DNA from: JBGPHT01 sp041484525
Lineage (GTDB): Bacteria; Acidobacteriota; Terriglobia; Bryobacterales; Bryobacteraceae
Assembly: GCA_041484525.1 (NCBI GenBank)
Contig: JBGPHT010000135.1
Span: 1 to 21,242 of the forward strand
DNA: 21,242 nucleotides
Direction of reading: 5' to 3'
Part shown: one piece after another, positions 8,705 through 15,033 of the stretch
Layout: each line of letters begins with the position of its first letter
How positions within the stretch are numbered: the stretch's first letter is position 1
The notes under the pieces: model-generated
What the model was told of the DNA's origin: nothing
Databases searched by the model: none
Seen by the model: the letters and a program-made list of their open reading frames with translations, nothing else
Made by a program: the position numbers and the translations under genes

Positions 8705-10056
8705 CACCGCGCACTCCTCGTTTCGCTGGAACCCTTCTCGATCGGGACAGGGATGAACGCCCGCTTCAATTCTCCCGTCGCGGCATGATACAGCCGGACG
8801 CTTCCGTCGAACCCGCCCGTCGCCACGACCGTGCTGTCCGGGCTGAACGCCACTGTGTAAATACCTGCCGTGTGGCCTTTGCACGCAGCCACGAGGGTGC
8901 CGGTCTCCGCGTCGTACACGTTGACCTCCGGAGCCGCGCCTGCGACTGCGATCCACCGTCCGTCCGGCGACCATGCCAGCGCGGTGATGGCGCCGTTCTG
9001 CCGCGCCAGCTTGCGGATCAGGGTCGTATCATCCGCGATCTTCATGTTCTTCGGACGGTCCATCATGTATATGTAGGGAACGCGGTCGTCGCCTCCAATG
9101 ACGACGACCTCCTTCGAAGGATGCCGCGCGATGGCCGCCAGTTCGCCACGCAGCAGGTTTACGTTCTCCAGAAATGCGCCCGATCCAGCGTCGGTAAGTT
9201 TGGCCGCGCGGTCCCGCCCCACCGAAACCACGCGCTTGCTGTCCCCGCCGAACACGGTACCCAACACCCAGTTCTCGTGCGCGCCCATTTTGTTGAGTTC
9301 CTTGCCGCTCGCCGCGTCGAGGATGCGCACCGTGTTGTCCGTGCACCCCGCGGCCACCCGCGTCCCATCCGGCGATAGCGACGCCCCGAAGACCGTATCG
9401 CCTGTCAGCGACACGGAGCGCCGCAGTTTGCCGGCTGCCGCGTCCCACAATTGGATCTCGCCGAATCGCGCCGGTGTGCCGCCGCCGGCCATCAGCAGCG
9501 CTCCGTCTCGCGAAAACGCAAGTGAGAGAATACGTTCCGACAAGCCGGACAATCGCTTCGGCGGCGCACTATCGTCGATCGCATGTATGAGTACTTCGCG
9601 ATTGCCCGATACCGCGAGTGTCTTTCCGTCGGGCGAAAACGCCAGCGCGGTCACCACGGGAGGTTGTGTGTAGAGAATCGGCTTGTCGAGTGAAACCGTT
9701 TCGCGAGCTTCAGGCGGCGTGTCGTCCTTGCCACCGGCAGCGATCCAGTTGCGCACCAAGTCGATCTGCTCAGGCGGCAGCGGCGGCTGTCCCAGCGGCA
9801 TCTGCGGTTTCGTTTCACCCGCCAGATACCCTACGATCACCTTCAATCCCGGGCCGTGTTTGCCTCCTGCCACCAGACCTTCAAAGGTGGTCAGATCGAG
9901 ATCGGATGACTTCAGATTCGGCTGATGGCAGCCCTGGCATTGACGCTGCAGGATCGGCCGGACCTCGCGGAAGTAACTGGGTTCGGCGGCCGAAACACTG
10001 AGGGCGAGGCATCCTAGTGCCCCAGCAATCGCAACACAAGGCGATACGGAACGCAC
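8704..10056 (-). CDS. Cytochrome c / WD40-repeat exported protein
   Basis: This 450-residue exported protein has a signal peptide ending near VSAAEP (21-26). A planctomycete-type cytochrome c domain (PSCyt1) follows, with heme motif CQGCH (C40, C43, H44) and possible distal methionine in QMPLGQPPLPPEQ. A WD40 beta-propeller spans about residues 130-440, with repeats recognised at VTALAFSPDGKTLAVSG, ILSLAFSRDGALLM, DNTVRILDAASGKEL, ITALAWSPDGRWIAVAG and IYTVAFSPDSTVVATGGFDG. The start is GTG at 10056, supported by GAGGGGG five bases upstream and by a TATAAT box at 10087-10082. It is the first gene of the four-gene operon, and its stop overlaps the PPC start by one base. It likely passes electrons to, or scaffolds, the DUF1549/DUF1553 cytochrome protein. 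Domain calls are secure; the function is inferred. Confidence 0.9.
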   Translation of the reverse strand: MRSVSPCVAIAGALGCLALSVSAAEPSYFREVRPILQRQCQGCHQPNLKSSDLDLTTFEGLVAGGKHGPGLKVIVGYLAGETKPQMPLGQPPLPPEQIDLVRNWIAAGGKDDTPPEARETVSLDKPILYTQPPVVTALAFSPDGKTLAVSGNREVLIHAIDDSAPPKRLSGLSERILSLAFSRDGALLMAGGGTPARFGEIQLWDAAAGKLRRSVSLTGDTVFGASLSPDGTRVAAGCTDNTVRILDAASGKELNKMGAHENWVLGTVFGGDSKRVVSVGRDRAAKLTDAGSGAFLENVNLLRGELAAIARHPSKEVVVIGGDDRVPYIYMMDRPKNMKIADDTTLIRKLARQNGAITALAWSPDGRWIAVAGAAPEVNVYDAETGTLVAACKGHTAGIYTVAFSPDSTVVATGGFDGSVRLYHAATGELKRAFIPVPIEKGSSETRSAR

Positions 10057-10061
10057 TTTAT

Positions 10062-10068
10062 CCCCCTC
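10062..10068 (-). promoter_or_regulatory. Ribosome binding site deciding a GTG start
   Basis: GAGGGGG lies five bases before the GTG at 10056 and supports that codon as the start of the cytochrome c/WD40 gene. Confidence 0.7.
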
Positions 10069-10081
10069 GGTGACTCGATTG

Positions 10082-10087
10082 ATTATA
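10082..10087 (-). promoter_or_regulatory. Probable -10 box of the cytochrome/WD40-DUF1501 operon
   Basis: A perfect TATAAT on the minus strand lies 25 bases before the GTG of the first operon gene. No convincing -35 hexamer is seen at 16-18 bases, so the promoter call rests on the -10 box and its position only. Confidence 0.4.
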
Positions 10088-10109
10088 AGGCAATTGGCGG
10101 GCGATCAGG

Positions 10110-10397
10110 TCAGGGCTGCCGGATCTCGACATCGAATTCGAAGTAGCCCTCGTTGTCGCGGAAATCTCCGGGGCGGTCGTTGACGGAGAAAAAGGTGCGG
10201 CCGGACTCGGTCCTGGTGATGAGGGCTCCGGCTTTTCGGGCGGGGTCGAGTAGGCCGGCGGATCCGGCGGCGATCCCCGCGGGGCCGTTGCAGCCCTCTG
10301 CGCCGCGCGATTCGAGGTCCCAGCAGATTGTCCCCACGGAGTTCGCGATCGAGACTGGCCGGGCAGATCGGTTTGGAATGGCCGCGCCCCATGTGTG
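10110..10397 (-). pseudogene. Headless lectin-like (LecA/PA-IL-type) domain fragment
   Basis: Directly after the TAG of the PP2C gene, and in the same frame, an open frame of 95 codons reads like the C-terminal half of a PA-IL/LecA-like galactose-binding domain. It shows SIANSVGTICWDLESRGAEG, then CNGPAGI, RKAGALITRTESGRTFF and SVNDRPGDFRDNEGYFEFDV. The N-terminal strands and signal peptide that such exported lectins have are missing. The only internal start is GTG at 10337, with no good ribosome site. It could be a gene relic, or a small protein made by re-initiation after the PP2C stop. The resemblance to the C-terminal calcium/sugar-binding part is recognised by pattern only. Confidence 0.5.
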
Positions 10398-12143
10398 CTA
10401 CTTCACCTTCATTACGAACAGCGTCTGATCGTCGAACGCGGTAGTGGACCATTTGTCCAGCTCCTCAAATATGGCCGTGATGATTTCGCCAGCGCCCCGG
10501 TGGCACTGCGCGCGCACCAGATGGGCCAGGCGGCCGCGGCCGTACTCGGTGCCGGTGGGACTCATGTGGTCGGTAATGCCGTCCGAGTAGAGGACGATGG
10601 TGTCGCCCGGCTCGGCCTGGAACGAGACCTCTTCGTATTCGCGCGATTCCAATAGTCCGATGGGCACGCCCTCTACGCGGATCTTGAGGATTTCGCTGCC
10701 GCGGCAGATCATCGGTGGAAGCGCGCCGGCGTTCGCCATCACGATGTGGCGCGCCGCGGGATCCCACAGCAGCACGCAGAGCGTGACGTAACGGGCTTCG
10801 ACTTTGCGCTCGATCAACGCCTCGTTGAGCGCCTTCATCAGCTCGGCGGGGTTCCGCCGGCGCGGCGCCAGAGTACGCAGCAAGCCGCTCATCAGGCCGC
10901 CGTAAAGTGCCGCGGCAGCGCCTTTGCCGCTAACGTCGCCGAACGCGATCAGGGTGCGGCGGTCCTTCTGCTCGAAGACGTCGTAGATGTCGCCCGAGAT
11001 CTCGCGCGCCGGACGCAGCCGCACCACGGCTTCGAGGCCCGCAATCTCCGGCTCGGCATCGGGCAGCAGCACGCGCTGCAGTTCGCGCGCGGCTTGCAGG
11101 TCTTCGTCCATGCGACGCTCGCGCTGGGCCAGCTCCTGATACAGGCGCGCGTTCTCGACGCTGCTCGCCACTTGCGGGGCCAGCAGGGCGAGCGTACGCA
11201 CGTGGTCGTAGGTGAAGTAGCCGATGCGGTCGCTCTCCAGATCCATTACGCCCACCAGCCGGTCCTGCACCACCAGTGGCACGGCGACTTCGGAGCGGAT
11301 ATCGGCGTGCGATGCGATGTAGCGCGGGTCCTTGGCCGTGTCGTGCACGCGGATGGGCTCGCGCGATTCGGCGACGGCGCCGGTGATGCCCTTGCCCAGC
11401 GGGATGTTGTCGATGTTGACGCGCCGATCGTAGCGGATGCTGAAGAGGTGGCGCAGCGCCTTGGCGTCATGATCCACCAGCAGGATGCTGAAGGCGTCGT
11501 AGTTGATGATCTCCCGCATGGTGCTGGCGATTTTGCCGAGCAGTTGGTTGAGGTCGAGGAGCGACGAAAACTCGCGCGAGATGTTGGCCAGCGTCTTGAG
11601 CGTCCGGTTCTGCCGCTCCACCCGGCGGTAGAGCCGCGCGTTGTCGATGGCGATCGAAACACGCGCACCGATCAAGCGGGCCAGCGCGCGGTCGTATTCC
11701 GAATAGGCGTTGACGCGCGTCGATTGCAGGTCGATCACGCCCACCAGCTTGCCCCGCGCGGTCATGGGGACGGCCAGTTCCGTACGCACCGCGTCCATAG
11801 TGTTGAGGTACCGCGGGTCGTTGCGCACGTCCCCCACCAGCAGCGGTTCGCGGCGCACGGCGGCGGCGCCGGTGACGCCTTCCCCGAGCGCGATCGAAAG
11901 ATTGCGCACCACTTCGTCACGATGGCCCACGGCGTAGCGGATGCGCAGGTCCTGGCGCCGCTCGCTGAAGAGCAGGATGGCAAACAGGTCGTACGGCAGC
12001 ACGCGCTGCATGATCTCGGCCACGTTGGCAAGGATCTGGTCCAGGTCGAGCGTGGCGGCGGTGACGCCCGACACTTCCAGCAGGAAATCGAGCAGCTCGC
12101 TGCGCTCGCGGAATCGGACCGGGGCTTTTCTTGCGGCTTGCAT
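10398..12143 (-). CDS. GAF-GAF-PP2C (SpoIIE-type) Ser phosphatase
   Basis: This 581-residue cytoplasmic signalling protein has a GAF domain at about 27-168, a second GAF domain at about 190-335, and a short helical linker (NARLYQELAQRERRMDEDLQ, 331-350). A SpoIIE/RsbU-type PP2C phosphatase domain follows at about 360-580. Phosphatase motifs with metal-binding aspartates are present: SGDIYDV (383-389), FGDVSGKG (401-408), YSDGITD (519-525) and FDDQTL (570-575). Such proteins usually dephosphorylate an anti-sigma-factor antagonist in partner-switching cascades; the two GAF domains would sense a small ligand or redox state. The ATG at 12143 has GGGAAGG two bases upstream. It lies 31 bases after deoC on the same strand, so it may be co-transcribed with rpiB-deoC. 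No partner antagonist or anti-sigma gene is seen nearby. Confidence 0.92.
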   Translation of the reverse strand: MQAARKAPVRFRERSELLDFLLEVSGVTAATLDLDQILANVAEIMQRVLPYDLFAILLFSERRQDLRIRYAVGHRDEVVRNLSIALGEGVTGAAAVRREPLLVGDVRNDPRYLNTMDAVRTELAVPMTARGKLVGVIDLQSTRVNAYSEYDRALARLIGARVSIAIDNARLYRRVERQNRTLKTLANISREFSSLLDLNQLLGKIASTMREIINYDAFSILLVDHDAKALRHLFSIRYDRRVNIDNIPLGKGITGAVAESREPIRVHDTAKDPRYIASHADIRSEVAVPLVVQDRLVGVMDLESDRIGYFTYDHVRTLALLAPQVASSVENARLYQELAQRERRMDEDLQAARELQRVLLPDAEPEIAGLEAVVRLRPAREISGDIYDVFEQKDRRTLIAFGDVSGKGAAAALYGGLMSGLLRTLAPRRRNPAELMKALNEALIERKVEARYVTLCVLLWDPAARHIVMANAGALPPMICRGSEILKIRVEGVPIGLLESREYEEVSFQAEPGDTIVLYSDGITDHMSPTGTEYGRGRLAHLVRAQCHRGAGEIITAIFEELDKWSTTAFDDQTLFVMKVK

Positions 12144-12174
12144 GGCCTTCCCTATCGTTCCGGAATGTCGCGAC

Positions 12175-13068
12175 TCAGGCAGCAGTGGCCTCGACGATCT
12201 TCACGCTGGCCGAAGCGCCGATGCGCGTGGCGCCGGCCGCGGTCATGGCCTGGACGTCCGAAAGCGTGCGGATGCCGCCCGACGCCTTCACGCCCATCTC
12301 CGGCCCAACCACCTGCCGCATCAGGGCCACATCGTGCGCCGTGGCCCCCGCGGGACCGAAGCCCGTCGAGGTCTTCACGAAATCCGCGCCCGCCAATTTG
12401 GAAAGCGCGCACGCCACGGCTTTCTGCTTGTCATCCAGCAGCGCCGTCTCGAGAATCACTTTCACAATTGCTCCCGCCTCGTGCGACGCCATCACCACCG
12501 CATGGATATCCACCTTCACCGCTTCGTGATCTCCCGACCGGAGCGCGCCCACGTTGATCACCATGTCGATTTCCTGCGCTCCCGCGCGCAGCGCCGCCGC
12601 CGTCTCCGCGACCTTGGCTTCCGTGGTGGTAGCGCCCAGCGGGAACCCGATCACGGTGCACACCTTCACCGGCGAGCCGCTGAGTTCCGCCTTCACCAGC
12701 GGCACCCAATAGGGGTTCACACAGACGCTGGCGAATTTGTATTGCCGCGCTTCCCGGCAGATTTTAGTGACGTCGGCGCGCGTGGCTTCGGGCTTCAGGA
12801 TGGTGTGGTCGATGAGCGCCGCGATCGACGGATCGATCTTCGTCAGACGCTCGCTGGCCGAAATGCGATCGGCGCCCGCCGCGATAATCTCCTTCGTATT
12901 GCGCGCGCACGTCTGCGGACATCGCTGGGTGCAGCCGGGGCAAACCTGGTCCGGCAGGTTCAGGCCTTCGCCCTTCCCGGACGCGACCGCAACCGGTCCG
13001 CGACCCATCCGCGCCAGGATTTCTTCGCCGATTTGTGCGACCAACTGGTCGAGTTCCGCTTGGTTCAC
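12175..13068 (-). CDS. deoC: Deoxyribose-phosphate aldolase with N-terminal targeting-like helix and Cys cluster
   Basis: DeoC cleaves 2-deoxyribose 5-phosphate to acetaldehyde and glyceraldehyde 3-phosphate. The catalytic core starts near residue 78 (DPSIAALIDHTILKP). The Schiff-base lysine is in VKTSTGF (K232), the proton-relay lysine in VKASGGIRT (K261) and the acid in QEIDMVINVGAL (D168). The protein is 297 residues, longer than typical DeoC (about 220-260), because of an extra front part. It has an amphipathic helix at 4-21 (ELDQLVAQIGEEILARM), a Gly/Ser/Pro linker at 22-38, and a cluster CPGCTQRCPQTC (C43, C46, C50, C54). Helix plus linker resembles bacterial-microcompartment encapsulation peptides. 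The start is GTG at 13068, one base after the rpiB stop, so translation is likely coupled. Enzyme identity is secure; compartment targeting is inferred. Confidence 0.95.
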   Translation of the reverse strand: MNQAELDQLVAQIGEEILARMGRGPVAVASGKGEGLNLPDQVCPGCTQRCPQTCARNTKEIIAAGADRISASERLTKIDPSIAALIDHTILKPEATRADVTKICREARQYKFASVCVNPYWVPLVKAELSGSPVKVCTVIGFPLGATTTEAKVAETAAALRAGAQEIDMVINVGALRSGDHEAVKVDIHAVVMASHEAGAIVKVILETALLDDKQKAVACALSKLAGADFVKTSTGFGPAGATAHDVALMRQVVGPEMGVKASGGIRTLSDVQAMTAAGATRIGASASVKIVEATAA

Positions 13069-13069
13069 G

Positions 13070-13687
13070 TCAGACTTTCCGAAGGTACCGCTGCTCGATA
13101 TCGATGATCTTCTGCACTCGCGCCTGGTGCCGCCCGCCGGCGAACGCCGTCGCCAGCCAGGTCCGCAGGACGTCTTCCGCCTGGGTCTCCGTCAAGAGCC
13201 GAGCACCAAGCGTAACTATATTAGAATCATTATGTTCGCGGCTATTACGGGCTGAAGCTTTATCATAGCACAGGGCCGCGCGAATGCCCGGCACCTTGTT
13301 GGCGGCGATGGACGAACCGATGCCCGCACCATCGATGATGACGCCGCGCGCGGCCGCGCCCGAAGTCACCAACTCCGCCACGAGGAGGGCGATGTCGGGA
13401 TAGTCGGCCGGCTTCTCCTCTTGAACACCGACGTCGCGGACCTGGAGGCCGAGGGACTCGATCAGCGGCTTGAGCGCTTCCTTCAGACGGTAGCCGCCGT
13501 GGTCGGCGCCGATCGCGATAGTTTTTTCGGGAGGCGCCAGCGCGCTCACTTCGTCTTCCGGCAGTTCGACGATGGCGACACCGCGATCCGCCGCCACCTC
13601 GCGCGCCGACGCCGTCACGATCGAACCGATCGCTACCCTGAACTCGCCCGAGGCAGGCACATCTTGTGCGGTAATTACCCGTTTCAT
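13070..13687 (-). CDS. rpiB: RpiB/LacAB-family sugar-phosphate isomerase with EutQ-like N-terminal segment
   Basis: The core (about residues 54-205) matches ribose 5-phosphate isomerase B: IAIGADHGGYRLKEAL (57-72), GSSIAANKVPGIRA (124-137), SREHNDSNIVTLGAR (149-163) and GGRHQARV (184-191). RpiB interconverts ribose 5-phosphate and ribulose 5-phosphate. The usual catalytic Cys (CGTGxG in E. coli) is Asp here (DGAGIG, D119), and the following Thr is Ala, so substrate or mechanism may differ. The first ~45 residues (MKRVITAQDV, then VAIGSIVTASAREVAADRG) are not part of the usual 150-residue enzyme. They resemble the start of EutQ and other microcompartment proteins. The ATG at 13687 is chosen because this motif begins there; an in-frame ATG lies 8 codons upstream. 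It leads the operon rpiB-deoC-PP2C. Confidence 0.9.
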   Translation of the reverse strand: MKRVITAQDVPASGEFRVAIGSIVTASAREVAADRGVAIVELPEDEVSALAPPEKTIAIGADHGGYRLKEALKPLIESLGLQVRDVGVQEEKPADYPDIALLVAELVTSGAAARGVIIDGAGIGSSIAANKVPGIRAALCYDKASARNSREHNDSNIVTLGARLLTETQAEDVLRTWLATAFAGGRHQARVQKIIDIEQRYLRKV

Positions 13688-13746
13688 AGAGGAAAGAAGC
13701 CCCAGGCGCATCCAAGGCCGCTGTACAATTCGTAAGGACCATTGTA

Positions 13747-15033
13747 ATGAAACATCGCCTGGGGCTGTCTGTCTTTCTGGCATGGGGTGCGCTGTGGGCA
13801 CACCCGATGGGGAATTTCAGCGTGAGCCACTACAGCCGCATCCAGGTGACTGCGCGCGGCGCCGCCATCCGGTACGTGCTGGATCTGGCCGAGATCCCGA
13901 CGTTTGAGCTGCAGCAGAAGAAGAACTTCGACGCCACCGCCCAGGCGCGCGAATGGGCAAAGGGGCTGAAGATCGAGATCGGCGGGCGCGCGGTGACGCC
14001 GCAGTTCGTGCGCGCCACCGCGGTCGAGGACAAGGGCGCGGGAGGAATGCCGGTCCTGCGCGTGTCGATGGACCTGTTGGTGGATGCCGCACCGGGCACG
14101 CTGCGGTACGAAGACCGCAACTATCCCGACCGCACCGGATGGAAAGAGATCGTGGTGACAGCGGGCGCGGATGCGGCGTTGGACAAAGCCTCCCCCGAGG
14201 GTGCCGGCCGCAGCCAGGAATTGACGGCCTATCCGCAGGACCCGCTGGTGGCGCCGCCGCAGGATTTGCAGGCCTCAGCCGAGTGGCACGCGACTACTGC
14301 GCCGGTGGTGGTGAGCGAGTCTGCGCCCGCCGCGCCGGGGTCGTCCGCTGCGCCGGGGTCTCCCGCTGCGCCGGGGTCGTCCGCCGCGCCGGTGTCGCCC
14401 GCTGCGCCGTCCGGCCCAATCGCAGAGCAGCCGGGACAGAGCGCGCCCGGGATGGTGGTGAAGGGCGATTTTCTCTCGCGCCTGCTGCACCAGGGCGAGA
14501 TCGGCTGGGGCGCGATGCTGTTGGGCATGGTGGTGGCGTTCGGCTTGGGCTCGGTGCACGCGCTGTCGCCAGGACATGGGAAGACCATCGTGGCGGCGTA
14601 CCTGGTGGGCAGCCACGGCACGCCGAAGCACGCGGCGTTCCTGGGTGCGATGGTGACGTTTACCCACACCATCAGCGTGTTCGCGCTGGGGCTGACGACC
14701 TTGTTCCTATCCAAGTACGTGCTGCCGGAAAAGATTTATCCGGTGTTGGGTGCGATCTCGGGGATCTCCATCGTGTGGATCGGGACCACGCTGCTTTTCA
14801 AGCGAATTCGCGCGGCGCGGGGACACGCGCATCATCATCAGCACGGCCCGTTCGCGCACGGTCACGTGTTTAGGAGTGCTGATGACGGGCGTGTCGCTCG
14901 GAATCATCCGCCCGTTCGCGGGAATCTAGGGCGAGCCTTCCTTATACAGCGCGCCGCGTCGGACGCCTGCCCGCTTTGCCTCTGGGGCCAAATGACCTCA
15001 CATGCGCCGGTCGAGGCCGGGCGCTGGGAATGA
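13747..15033 (+). pseudogene. Nickel/cobalt exporter-like (RcnA/NicO family) gene, C-terminally truncated
   Basis: The protein starts with a signal peptide and HPMGNFSVSHYSRI (19-32). An extracytoplasmic beta-rich domain runs to about 185, then a Pro/Ala/Ser linker (192-223). The NicO-type membrane part begins with TM1 and HALSPGHGKT (271-280), then FTHT (305-308), with three membrane segments to about residue 351 and a histidine-rich loop (HAHHHQHGPFAHGH, 360-373). The second half of the transporter is missing. After residue 375 the frame enters unrelated sequence and ends at 15033, overlapping the helicase tail. In the +1 frame at 14873-14929 one reads GVLMTGVSLGIIRPFAGI and a stop, which looks like the lost gene's own C-terminus, so an internal deletion with frameshift is likely. 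The start is supported by AAGGA at 13734-13738. It is probably non-functional. Confidence 0.8.
14329..14409 (+). repeat. Tandem 18-bp repeat coding an AAPGSS/AAPGSP linker
   Basis: Four 18-base units plus a partial fifth encode AAPGSS, AAPGSP, AAPGSS, AAPVSP and AAP. They form the flexible linker between the extracytoplasmic and membrane domains of the exporter-like gene. Copy number may vary between strains. Confidence 0.8.

Noticed and set aside
8705..8974. 90-residue N-terminal extension of the PPC protein
   Set aside because: It overlaps the end of the WD40 gene, is arginine/glycine-rich, and the signal peptide starts at the ATG at 8704.
10746..12557. 603-codon plus-strand frame opposite the PP2C and deoC genes
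   Set aside because: Antisense shadow spanning two unrelated real genes, with biased His/Asp/Arg composition.
13724..13729. TACAAT as -10 box of the exporter-like gene
   Set aside because: No -35 hexamer is found at 16-18 bases and the start point would leave almost no leader; not strong enough to list.
13688..13801. 38-residue N-terminal extension of RpiB
   Set aside because: It overlaps the start of the divergent exporter gene, and the EutQ-like motif begins at the ATG at 13687.
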